Below, piece by piece: positions 10,101 to 17,422 of a stretch of DNA of 46,833 bases. This DNA comes from an uncultured Chthonomonas sp. (GTDB taxonomy: Bacteria > Armatimonadota > Chthonomonadetes > Chthonomonadales > Chthonomonadaceae): contig CAIONQ010000178.1 of the NCBI GenBank assembly GCA_903859705.1, forward strand, positions 1-46,833, read 5' to 3'. Made by a program: the position numbers and the translations under genes. The number at the start of each line of letters is the position of its first letter. Position 1 is the first letter of the stretch. Under the pieces are notes generated by a model. The model was not told the DNA's origin, did not search any database, and worked only from the letters and a program-made list of their open reading frames with translations.

Positions 10101-10366
10101 TCTGGCTTACCGGGCGTTATAACGCCCTTTGCCACCGCAGAAGCACGCTGATCCAGGCGGAAACCACCGGCTCTGCGAGCCGCATCCGGGCCATGGCATG
10201 CAAAACAGGCTTCGGCAAGTATTGGCCGAACATCTTTTGTAAACGATACTTTATGGCTGCCTGCAGGCGGTGCGGCCCAAACCGCCGTGCCTGCAAGAAC
10301 AACCGGCAATCCGAATGCCAGCTGCCGGATGCCTGCCGAAAGTATAGTGTGCTTGCGTTTGTTCAT
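7187..10366 (-). CDS. PSD1 protein: planctomycete-type cytochrome c, DUF1549, LamG and DUF1553 domains
   Basis: A 1059-residue exported multidomain protein. Order: signal peptide (about 15-31), planctomycete cytochrome c domain with one heme motif C54-F-A-C57-H58, DUF1549 (from about 150, with HWAF, LARLE and SPTWPYRDW), a concanavalin-like LamG domain (from about HTPYTIAFWM to AIDEVAIFNR), and DUF1553 (HPLTARVEVNRLWAQMFGKG onwards). LamG domains bind carbohydrate or protein, so attachment to a glycan is plausible. The ATG at 10366 is chosen because GGGG lies just upstream and it gives a compact signal peptide; GTG 10390 would overlap the rhomboid stop. The downstream DUF1501 gene is its usual partner. 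The biochemical role of PSD1 proteins is not established; the single heme suggests redox chemistry or electron transfer at the cell surface. Confidence 0.88.
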   Translation of the reverse strand: MNKRKHTILSAGIRQLAFGLPVVLAGTAVWAAPPAGSHKVSFTKDVRPILAEACFACHGPDAARRAGGFRLDQRASAVAKGVITPGKPDKSKLIQRITAGGDAGLMPPAAFHKRLTPVQVAALKGWIAEGAEYRAHWAFVSPAKSIPVPAVHNSAWCRTPIDKFILARLETEGLKPSPQASRVEWLRRVSLDLTGIPPTVGQRDQFLADKSPTAFEKVVDRLLASTAFGERMASPWLDTARYADSYGYQSDQLSPTWPYRDWVVSAFNKNLPYNQFISWQIAGDLLPGSTREQRLATAFNRLHRMTNEGGSVVEEWRMEGVTDRVRTLGTAVLGLTLECARCHDHKYDPVTTREYYSLASFLNNIDEYGMYDRSDIVPSPSLLLPNAAQEKALATAISNCSTQEEAFHQSQKLTEADLKTWLASSPAPVIPDQTGKFSLDKLDAGSIFKNEVDGSKENGAHADEVGFVPGHKGQAVLLDGENNISFSGLGRFTRHTPYTIAFWMKDPRLVDAPAVVYSATDGTDAGPFGYDLMVDKGVLTARMFRHWPGNAIAVRTKTAISKNAWTHVAVTYDGSSRGAGLKIYVDGKLADQFVLRDKMVKGNGTHNLVFGQRFRDRGFKGGAIDEVAIFNRDISPIEVQTLVDGHSLADLLKKQDPQNADLKAYYLSAIAPQVRAEKQKLADARMGVWSAEDPQTEVAVMEEMQGERPTFVLARGRYDAPQDDSTRVHRVVPASMPPLPTGMKPDRLALANWLTSPVHPLTARVEVNRLWAQMFGKGIVETAEDFGIQGKPPTHPELLDWMARSFIDGGWNIKGLLRTIALSSTYRQSSQLTPALKLRDTRNELYARGPSQRLSAEQIRDSVLAAAGLLDNKMGGPPVSPYQPGDLWRESNSMSPGYRQSVGTDLYRRSLYTVIKRTAPMPNMLAFDTVSREFCIARRQPTNTPMQALVLLNDTQFVEAARCLAEHSIAHNFDKGDAAVVADMFRQLAVREPSSKELKLLTDLLEAQKSLFAKDAEMATQLIHIGDSKPSAAIPPNTLAATTVVAQTIINTDAVVWNR

Positions 10367-10389
10367 CACCCTGCCCCGTTGCGTAATCA

Positions 10390-11487
10390 CTATTGCTTCC
10401 CTGGTGCGGTCTCTTGCTTTGTACCGCCATCGCCCTTTTCGGTATTCGAATCACTGCTCTTGCCGTCACCGGGTATGGGGGCTGTTGCCTCATCCTCGGT
10501 AGTAACTTTGCCGCCTTTGCTGCCCTTATCGCCTTCTCGTTTCAGGGCGCCCATAATCTCTAATTTGTGGCTAATCTTGTCTATTTGTTGCAAGAGGCGT
10601 TTCACTTCTGCCTCATCACCACGGTTCTCAGCCTCGTTCATCTGCTGCAGATAAGAAAGGCTGAGGTTTGCCAGCAGAGGAGCGTCATCCCCGGAAAGCT
10701 TCAGTGCCGTCTCAAAGTGGTTGCCAGCTTTTACATACCTGCGTGCATCATAATCCCTATCCCCGGCGAACCAGTGCCAGTTGCCAGACCACGGAACGTA
10801 GAACAACACCATGAAACACAGGGCCAGCTGAGCCACCAGAGCTGGGATTAGTACGAGCTTTTTGCGGGGTGAATAAACCAATCCGCCGATGCAGAGCCCA
10901 AAAAGCAGCCCGCCAAAGTGTGCCCCGTTTGCTACCGTCATATATTTCAGGGCTGTAAGTACGATACAGAGCACTCCCCAGCCCAGAAACAGGTTCATAT
11001 TTTCCCGCGTAGCAATTTGCCGCCATGCTGCCGAGTGCCCCCTGCCTGCCCACACAAGGCCAAACATGGCGTACACAACGCCAGACATGCCTATGCCTAC
11101 CTGGCTGGAGATGGCGAGTTCACATGTTGAGCCCACAAATGCGGATGCCAGAACAAAGCCCACGTATGCCAGCGGATGCACTTCCTTCTCGATTGCCATA
11201 CCGATGCGCCACAACCACAACATATTAAATAGTATATGGATAACATCGGCATGCGGAAAAATGCTCAGGAACAGTCCTTTGTAACTGCCACTCCACACCT
11301 GTGTGGGTGAGGAGAGCGCCAGATGGCTTATGGCGGATACAGGCGAATCTGGCATCTGATTTTGCAGCCAGAACGAAGCGGTGAACACAACACTGAATGC
11401 AACAAGCAGGGTTGTCAGCAGCGGAAAATCCGTTGATGCTGTGGTCATTTTCAAGCGAGGCTTAGAGTAATCAAAATCGTCTGGCAT
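10390..11487 (-). CDS. rhomboid-family intramembrane serine protease with C-terminal TPR-like tail
   Basis: A 365-residue membrane protein. After a short N-terminal region there are at least six hydrophobic segments (about 22-40, 80-97, 107-125, 131-147, 166-183, 188-205). Rhomboid motifs are clear: H79-x4-H84-x3-N88 in the second segment, catalytic Ser135 in G-M-S-G and catalytic His190 in A-H-F-G-G. A further hydrophobic segment follows (about 211-230). The soluble tail contains one TPR-like helical pair (about 245-285), then a charged Gly/Lys/Asp/Thr-rich end. ATG 11487 has no obvious ribosome binding site; ATG 11448 is an alternative. It lies 23 bases upstream of PSD1, probably as the first operon gene. 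It could cleave membrane-anchored neighbours, but no substrate is evident. Confidence 0.85.
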   Translation of the reverse strand: MPDDFDYSKPRLKMTTASTDFPLLTTLLVAFSVVFTASFWLQNQMPDSPVSAISHLALSSPTQVWSGSYKGLFLSIFPHADVIHILFNMLWLWRIGMAIEKEVHPLAYVGFVLASAFVGSTCELAISSQVGIGMSGVVYAMFGLVWAGRGHSAAWRQIATRENMNLFLGWGVLCIVLTALKYMTVANGAHFGGLLFGLCIGGLVYSPRKKLVLIPALVAQLALCFMVLFYVPWSGNWHWFAGDRDYDARRYVKAGNHFETALKLSGDDAPLLANLSLSYLQQMNEAENRGDEAEVKRLLQQIDKISHKLEIMGALKREGDKGSKGGKVTTEDEATAPIPGDGKSSDSNTEKGDGGTKQETAPGKQ

Positions 11488-11666
11488 GTTTTTTGCTACG
11501 AAACTAATTCGTTAATGGGAGCAATGCGGTTGAAATGTGAGAATGAGCCAAAATTCACCGATAGCACAGTCAACTCCTGCCCGGTACACTTACATGTATC
11601 GGATTGATGATGGTGGCAGCACCCCACAACGTGAGACCGTGTTGACACGCGAAAGGTTGCGTTGAT

Positions 11667-12473
11667 ATGCCCAGGCAGATACCAATTGTGCGTTGGAAAG
11701 GCCCAGTATTTGAACAGGATGTAGACCTGACCGCAGATGAAGCTCCCCTTACAATTGTAGTAAACTCCGAGGCTGTAACCCTCACAATGCGCTCGCCAGG
11801 CAACGACAAGTACCTGGCGTTGGGACTGCTCTATGCCGAAGGATTAATACGATATGCAGAGGATATTGCCAGCACAGAGCTGATAGAGCACACCCGGCTT
11901 ATGGGTGAACCGGACAGAATATGCATAGAGTTGCGTGATGCCGCCGAGATACCACGATCAGGATGGGAACGCAGATTTCCATCCACATCCAGCTGCGGCG
12001 TATGCGGCAAAACGGATACGCAATCGCTAGATTGCCTGATAGCTCCCATTTCATCCCCGTTGCCAGAAGTTACGGCGAGTGTTTTGTATACCTTGCCCGG
12101 CAAGATGCGCGATGCACAGCGTGACTTTGGCACCACGGGCGGCCTGCATGCTGCAGCACTGTTTACCGATGCAGGGGAAATACTGTGCGTGCATGAAGAT
12201 ATCGGCCGACACAATGCCGTTGATAAGGTGATTGGAGAGGCATTGGAAAGAAAGTGCCTGCCACCGGTTGGAGCGGTGCTAATGACCAGTGGCCGATCGA
12301 GCTTTGAGATAATTCAGAAGGCGGCCGTCGCTGGCATCCCAATCGTTTGCGCTGTATCTGCGCCTTCCTCACTGGCAGTGAGGCTGGCTCATGACATGAA
12401 CATCACGCTTGTGGGATTTTTGAGGGGAGACACGATGAACGTTTACTCATGCCCATCTCGCATCGTGGTTTGA
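11667..12473 (+). CDS. fdhD: formate dehydrogenase accessory sulfurtransferase FdhD
   Basis: A 268-residue FdhD, the cytoplasmic protein that passes sulfur from a cysteine desulfurase to the bis-MGD cofactor of formate dehydrogenase. The reactive pair C110-G-V-C113 is present, as are the family blocks EAPLTIVVNSE and LALGLLYAEGLI near the N-terminus and TGGLHAAALF and HEDIGRHNAVDK towards the C-terminus. Length is usual. ATG 11667 is preceded by AAGG about 10 bases away. The gene is convergent with the FDH operon and overlaps its last gene by 31 bases (12443-12473), which links it physically and functionally to that enzyme. It is divergent from the rhomboid gene, with a 179-base gap that should hold both promoters. 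Confidence 0.93.
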   Translation: MPRQIPIVRWKGPVFEQDVDLTADEAPLTIVVNSEAVTLTMRSPGNDKYLALGLLYAEGLIRYAEDIASTELIEHTRLMGEPDRICIELRDAAEIPRSGWERRFPSTSSCGVCGKTDTQSLDCLIAPISSPLPEVTASVLYTLPGKMRDAQRDFGTTGGLHAAALFTDAGEILCVHEDIGRHNAVDKVIGEALERKCLPPVGAVLMTSGRSSFEIIQKAAVAGIPIVCAVSAPSSLAVRLAHDMNITLVGFLRGDTMNVYSCPSRIVV

Positions 12474-13375
12474 TCTACTGAATTTACTGGCTGTTCTTCG
12501 CCACGCTGATTAATAAACTCCCACCCAAACCTACCCTTTATGCAGAGGCTTCCGTGGGTTATTGAGTGATCTTGAGGGGATGTTGCCTTGATGATTCGAT
12601 TATCCTGAACAGTTAACTCCAGGTTGCAGCCCACCCCACAAAACGGGCAAACGGTGCGGGTAACCGTTTGATCTTCTGGCCGCCAATTTGCCTCATTCCG
12701 AAGTCTATACTCAGTAATTGGCATGAGTGCACCGGTGGGGCACACTGCAATACAGTTCCCGCAAAATACACACGCGCTCTCTGCCAGGGAAACGCTGAAT
12801 TCGGTGCTGACACTGGCACCAAAACCACGCCCTTTTATGGAGATTGCAAAGGTGTTTTGAGCATCCGTGCCGCATGCCTCCACGCATTTATAGCAGAGCA
12901 TGCACTTACTGTAATCCCGAACGAACAGCGGGTTATCTTCAATTACAGGCTCCGTAGAGCGAGCCACCGGTACTGCCCCACGCTCAAAGCGCTGTTCATC
13001 AACACCGTAAAAGTGCATCCAGGCACGTGTGTCCTCATTAACCAGAGACATATCCACCGCAGACACAAGCAGTTCGAGAACCAGTTTTCTGGCGAGGCGC
13101 ACGCGTGGACTATCTGTTTGAATGCGCATCCCGGCTTCCAGAAGCCTGGAACAGGATGGAACAAGGGTTCGATTGCCATCCAACTCTACTACGCACACAC
13201 GGCATACGCTCACTGGGGTTAGTGTTTCAAGGTAGCACAGCGTGGGTGTTTCTATGCCGTTAAGCCGCAGGGCGTGCAGAATGGTAGAGCCAGAGGGAGC
13301 AGAAAGCTCCCTGCCATCTGCCCCAAATGGGATCAGCTCCATTTTGGTGGTTGTTTCGAGTGAAAGATCAGCCAT
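12443..13375 (-). CDS. FDH electron-transfer subunit: NuoG-like N-terminus plus detached molybdopterin [4Fe-4S] domain
   Basis: A 310-residue protein equal to the N-terminal third of an NAD-dependent FDH alpha subunit (FdsA type). Order: [2Fe-2S] ferredoxin domain (C47, C58, C61, C75), NuoG-like linker (about 85-150), two [4Fe-4S] motifs (C158-x2-C-x2-C-x3-C and C202-x2-C-x2-C-x3-C), then the [4Fe-4S] domain normally beside the Mo/W bis-MGD cofactor (C243-P-F-C-G-V-G-C250, C278, K280). The protein ends at 310 where the usual alpha subunit would run into its catalytic domains; those are encoded at 15256-17199. ATG 13375 has GAGGG six bases upstream and overlaps the NuoEF stop by 8 bases. Role: carries electrons between the catalytic subunit and the NuoEF-like subunit in the cytoplasm. 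Confidence 0.88.
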   Translation of the reverse strand: MADLSLETTTKMELIPFGADGRELSAPSGSTILHALRLNGIETPTLCYLETLTPVSVCRVCVVELDGNRTLVPSCSRLLEAGMRIQTDSPRVRLARKLVLELLVSAVDMSLVNEDTRAWMHFYGVDEQRFERGAVPVARSTEPVIEDNPLFVRDYSKCMLCYKCVEACGTDAQNTFAISIKGRGFGASVSTEFSVSLAESACVFCGNCIAVCPTGALMPITEYRLRNEANWRPEDQTVTRTVCPFCGVGCNLELTVQDNRIIKATSPQDHSITHGSLCIKGRFGWEFINQRGEEQPVNSVDQTTMRDGHE

Positions 13376-15239
13376 TGTTGCCCTCACTCTTTAGCAGCTT
13401 TGCCCTGTGAATGCCGGACTGGATGGCACTGGATGCCGTTTGCCCGAGCCCACAGATTGAAGCATCGCACATTACCGAACCCAGCTGGTTCAACAGCTCT
13501 ATCTCTTCTTGCAGCGGCGTTTCGGTGTGAAGGATGCGTTTGAGCGCCTCCTCCTGCCGCACAGTACCTATTCTACACGGCACACATTGGCCGCAGGATT
13601 CATGACGGAAGAACTCCGCTATCCTCTTCAACACCGCCCGCATATCGGTACTGGTATCAAAAACCATTACCACGCCAGAACCCAGGGTTACATTGCCGGC
13701 CCTGGCCCCTTCTGAGGAGAGCTCGGTATCCAGATCCTCCAGACCAACAAACACCCCGGCTGCGCCACCAAGCAGTACGCAGCGCAGTTGTTTGCCCTGT
13801 GGCAATCCGCCAGCCGTTACTATTAGCTGCCGGAGCGTTATTCCATGAGGTGCTTCATATACCCCCGGTGCAACCACACTGCCAGAGAGGCTAAAGAGGC
13901 GTGTTCCAGGAGATTGCGCAGTACCCACTTCCCTGTAGGCATCCGCACCATGTTTAACAATCCACAGCGCATTGATAAGCGTTTCGACATTGTTAACGGC
14001 TGTAGGCTTACCGAAAAGCCCGGATACAGACGGGAATGGCGGCTTATTGCGAGGCTCTCCACGTTTGCCTTCTATTGAATTTAGCAGGGCTGTTTCTTCC
14101 CCGCATATGTAAGCGCCAGCGCCTACAGAGAGCTCGATATCAAAACCGATTTCATTTTCGGCACCAGCCGCGCCAATCAGCCCGGCAGTACGCACCTCTG
14201 CCAGAGCCTTGCGCAGGCGTGCCGCTGCCTCGGGATACTCTGCCCGAATATAAATCCAACCTTTTTTGGCCCCGCAGGCGTGGCCAGCAATGGCCATGGC
14301 TTCGATCAGGGAATAGGGGTTATTTTCGATGATGGTGCGATCTTTAAACGTCCCTGGTTCAGACTCATCCGCATTGCAAACCAGATAGCGAATGGGCGAT
14401 TTCTCCGCCAGCACGGCTCGCCACTTGCGCCCCGTTGGGAAGCCAGCGCCACCGCGCCCTGTAAGTCCAGACTTATCGATTTCATCAATAAGCTGAATTG
14501 GGGTGAATGTCCGAGCTCTTTTGAGGGCCTGGAAGCCACCATCCTCAAGATACAGATTAAGGTTGAGCGTAAATTTGATTAGTGTTGAGAGGCGCGGTGG
14601 ATCTGCGCCTGCAAGCCCGATAGATAGCAAGCGCGGGGCAGCATTTATTAGGCCAGTTTGGAGCAGGCTAATGGCTGTCTCAGTATTCGGACGCACCGCG
14701 TTGTCCAGATCAAGCCATGCAATAGTTCCGGCACTATTACCCGGAGTAGTAAAATAGGCAGCCGGGCTCTGCGCGCAAAGCCCCAGGCAGGGGCTTCGCT
14801 TCCATCGCGCACCATTGCAGGGCGTGTCCTCAGGGTAGCCGGCCACAGCAAGGCCGTTCAACAGGGGGTCTACCGTACCTGCCGCCCTGCAGCCAATATC
14901 ATCGCAGATATGCAGTGTTGCGACTGCATCTTCCGCAACCTCAAACAGCGAATAGAACGTTGCAGTGCCATACACCTCTGCCGCGGGCTGCCCAAGGCGC
15001 ATTGCAAGCCAGTTTATGGCTCCGGGAGTTACACATCCAAATTGGGACTGGATTGAATGCAAACCCGGCAAAACATATTGCCTTGCAACACGCACATCGG
15101 CAACAGAGCTGGTTCCCATGCGCATTTCAGCATCCGAGAGTGTGGCAAAGCTATCCGGAATGCCCTGCTCCCTCAGGAAGCCATCTATAGCGTTCTTCTC
15201 GTCTGGAGTTGGGCTCGCCTGTGTGTATTTCAAATCCAT
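13368..15239 (-). CDS. NuoE-NuoF fusion, NAD(H)-oxidising diaphorase subunit of formate dehydrogenase
   Basis: A 623-residue natural fusion of the two diaphorase subunits found as FdsG+FdsB in soluble FDH and NuoE+NuoF in complex I. The N-terminal thioredoxin-like part carries the [2Fe-2S] ligands C112, C117, C151 and C155. The C-terminal part has the FMN/NADH-binding sequence GRGGAGFPTGRKW (261-273), a second glycine-rich block (SVGAGAYICGEETALL), the SLBB region, and the [4Fe-4S] ligands C549, C552, C555 and C596. It exchanges electrons between NAD(H) and the iron-sulfur chain. ATG 15239 is 16 bases after the catalytic-subunit stop, with GGGGAG upstream. Its position between the two halves of the alpha subunit is unusual and argues that all three gene products form one cytoplasmic NAD-linked complex. 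Confidence 0.92.
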   Translation of the reverse strand: MDLKYTQASPTPDEKNAIDGFLREQGIPDSFATLSDAEMRMGTSSVADVRVARQYVLPGLHSIQSQFGCVTPGAINWLAMRLGQPAAEVYGTATFYSLFEVAEDAVATLHICDDIGCRAAGTVDPLLNGLAVAGYPEDTPCNGARWKRSPCLGLCAQSPAAYFTTPGNSAGTIAWLDLDNAVRPNTETAISLLQTGLINAAPRLLSIGLAGADPPRLSTLIKFTLNLNLYLEDGGFQALKRARTFTPIQLIDEIDKSGLTGRGGAGFPTGRKWRAVLAEKSPIRYLVCNADESEPGTFKDRTIIENNPYSLIEAMAIAGHACGAKKGWIYIRAEYPEAAARLRKALAEVRTAGLIGAAGAENEIGFDIELSVGAGAYICGEETALLNSIEGKRGEPRNKPPFPSVSGLFGKPTAVNNVETLINALWIVKHGADAYREVGTAQSPGTRLFSLSGSVVAPGVYEAPHGITLRQLIVTAGGLPQGKQLRCVLLGGAAGVFVGLEDLDTELSSEGARAGNVTLGSGVVMVFDTSTDMRAVLKRIAEFFRHESCGQCVPCRIGTVRQEEALKRILHTETPLQEEIELLNQLGSVMCDASICGLGQTASSAIQSGIHRAKLLKSEGNNG

Positions 15240-15255
15240 CGGTTGCGGCTCTCCC

Positions 15256-17199
15256 CTATTCGCGCGTCATAACCGGTTCAACACGCACGGCGGCCGCCTT
15301 ATATTCCGATGTACCGCTGCGCGGGTCTGCCGCTTCATTCGTAAGGATATTAACGTTGATCTCATCCGGGAAGTGGAACGTCATGAACACCAGGCCAGAC
15401 CTCAGCCCGGGATCCAGCCGGATGGGAGCAACAATATAACCACGCCTGGATGTGATGCGCACAGCGTCTCCCTCCAATAGCCCCATAGCTGCTGCATCGG
15501 TGGGAGAGATATCCAGTACTTCCCCCAGCCTGATTGGGGATTGGAGAGCACCAGTTTGCACACCTGTGTTGTACGAATCCAGCCTTCGGCCAGTGGTTAG
15601 TACAAAAGGATACTCTGCGTTAACTTCGTCCAACGGAGGCTCATCGAGAACAATCGAGAAAGGGGCGGAAGCGCCTCTCTTGTCTGGGTCTGTTTCCCAG
15701 AGTCTGCCATGCAGGAATGACGACCCAGGATGCACCTCTTCCGGGCATGGCCACGCAATGCCACCAAGCTCCTCGAGGCGTGCATAACTCATACCTTTGT
15801 GCATAGGTGATAGAGACCGCAGCTCATTCCAGATCTGTTCTGCTGATGGTTGTCGCCAGTCTTTCCCCAGCCTGCCCGCAAGATCGCATAGTATTTCGAC
15901 ATCGCTCTTCACGCCCGGAGGCGGATCCAGCGCTTTGCGTGTTCTCTGAACACGGCGTTCGGAGTTAGTAACCGTGCCTTCCGTTTCGCACCAGGCAGCG
16001 CTTGCTGGCAGCACAACATGTGCCAGTTCTGCTGTTCTGGTAAGAAACATGTCTTGAACGCACAGGAAATCCAATCCGCCAAGCAGCCTCACGGTGTGCC
16101 CGGTATCCGCCTCGGATTGCGCCGGATTTTCACCGATGCAATAGAGCGTTCTCAGCTCGCCGCGCTGCATTGCATTCAGCATCTGGGTAAGGTGCCATCC
16201 ATATTTTGGCTGAATGGGCACACCCCAGGCTGCCTCAAACCGCAGCCGGGCGGCATCGTTCTTCTCGATATCCTGAAAGCCGGGAAGCTTGTTTGGCAGG
16301 GCGCCCATATCGCCCCCGCCCTGAACGTTGTTTTGGCCACGGAGTGGCGTAAGGCCAGCACCCCATCTGCCCACCTGCCCAGTCAATAGCGAGAGGTTGA
16401 TAAGGCTAAGCACATTATCTACCGCGTTGTGATGCTCAGTAATGCCCAGGGTCCAGCACAGCTGGGCACGCTCGGCTCTTGCATAGGCATGGGCAAGATC
16501 TCTAATCGCCTCGGCAGGTACGCCGGTTACGGCCTCCCCTTTTTCAAGTGTCCAATCGGCAACGCTTTCGGCATACTGTTCAAAGCCGGTGGTTGCCCTG
16601 AGTATAAATTCTGTATTGATTAGGCCGGAGGCAATGATCTCGCGGGCAACGGTGTTGCTGAGGGCAATGTCTGAGCCGATATTAAGCCCAAGCCACCTAT
16701 CTGCCCACTTTGCAGTAGACGTGCGCCTGGGATCCACGACGTAGAGTTTTGCGCCGCGATTTATAGCTTTTAGAACGTGATGAAAGAAGATCGGGTGCGC
16801 CTCCCTGGCGTTGGATCCCCACATCACAATCACATCTGCATCTTCCGCCTCACGGTACGAGCTTGTGCTTCCACCTGCTCCAAAAATGGTCGCCAGACCG
16901 ACGACACTGGGAGCGTGTCAAGTGCGGTTGCAGCTATCGATATTGTTGGTTAGCATTACCTGCCTTGCAAACTTGCCGGCAAGATAGTTCATCTCGTTGG
17001 TAGCCTTAGAGCAGCTAAAAATCCCAAATGCACCCACACCTTGATTGCGTGCCTTAGCAAACGCCTCTGCAGTGAGCGAGAGTGCCTCCTCCCAGGTGGC
17101 CGGGCTGAGTTTGCCATTGCGGCGAACCAGCGGGGTTGTTAGCCGCTGCAATGGCGCTTTCTGTTCGCGCCGATTGCGTCGTTCGTATCCTGCTTGCAT
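15256..17199 (-). CDS. selenocysteine-containing formate dehydrogenase catalytic subunit (bis-MGD), TGA read as Sec
   Basis: About 647 residues if the TGA at 16918-16920 is read as selenocysteine (residue 94 from ATG 17199). The frame is open on both sides: NNIDSCNRT, then TGA, then HAPSVVGL, exactly where E. coli FdhF has its Sec followed by the conserved active-site His. Beyond it lie MWGSNAREAHP (Mo/W cofactor binding), SERRVQRTRKA (the conserved active-site Arg region) and a C-terminal molybdopterin dinucleotide-binding domain (FHFPDEINVNILT, SGTSEYK). The N-terminal [4Fe-4S] domain is missing and encoded at 12443-13375; this protein begins just after that junction (RLTTPLVRRNGKL). AAGGGAGGTGAT lies upstream; ATG 17208 or GTG 17211 are alternative starts. 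The product interconverts formate and CO2. Automatic annotation would split it into a 97- and a 525-codon gene. Confidence 0.88.
16889..16920 (-). promoter_or_regulatory. bacterial SECIS element with Sec UGA codon
   Basis: On the minus strand, UGA (16920-16918) is followed after 12 bases by GUCGUC (16905-16900), loop GGUCU (16899-16895) and GGCGAC (16894-16889). This makes a 6-bp stem with one G-U pair. The E. coli fdhF SECIS, as I recall it, has the same GGUCU in its apical loop at the same distance of 18 bases after UGA; that G-U is the part recognised by SelB. The hairpin lies inside the coding frame without interrupting it. This is strong support for selenocysteine insertion rather than a nonsense mutation. 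Confidence 0.82.
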
Positions 17200-17280
17200 T
17201 CTGATCATCACCTCCCTTACAAAAGTATGTGTTGGCGCAGTGACTGCAACACTTGCATGCCCGCACCATCATACAGAGTA

Positions 17281-17298
17281 TTGCCCCGAATTGGGCAA
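17281..17298. promoter_or_regulatory. inverted repeat in the FDH/metalloprotease divergent promoter region
   Basis: TTGCCC and GGGCAA (17281-17286 and 17293-17298) form perfect 6-base arms around CGAATT. The site is about 80 bases upstream of the FDH start and 125 bases upstream of the divergent metalloprotease start. On the minus strand, TTGCCC could be a -35 with TATGAT about 19 bases downstream. It could be a regulator-binding dyad or a chance palindrome. Confidence 0.3.
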
Positions 17299-17422
17299 AT
17301 TCTCCTTCCACGGAATTGATGAGTGTGCACAGTCCACAGCAATTGAAGGATTGGCGGTAAACTCTGTGACGGAAGCTCGCTGCGAACCAGACAGGTATGC
17401 TGGATGCCGCGACGGAGGCGGT

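Noticed and set aside
12668-13222. Plus-strand 184-codon frame opposite the FDH iron-sulfur subunit
   Set aside because: The opposite strand encodes a well-conserved iron-sulfur protein; this frame has no family features and is an antisense shadow.
16918-17211. A separate 97-codon gene upstream of a 525-codon molybdopterin oxidoreductase
   Set aside because: Both parts align to one continuous FDH catalytic subunit across the TGA, with a SECIS-like hairpin; they are better read as one selenoprotein gene.
17054-17272. Minus-strand short frame with a Cys-rich start (M-M-V-R-A-C-K-C-C-S-H-C)
   Set aside because: It overlaps the FDH start in another frame, lacks a ribosome binding site at a good distance, and the rest of the frame is unlike a protein family.
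17045-17422. N-terminal extension of the metalloprotease frame
   Set aside because: It lies over the FDH gene and the divergent promoter region. ATG 17423 has a ribosome binding site and begins a signal peptide.
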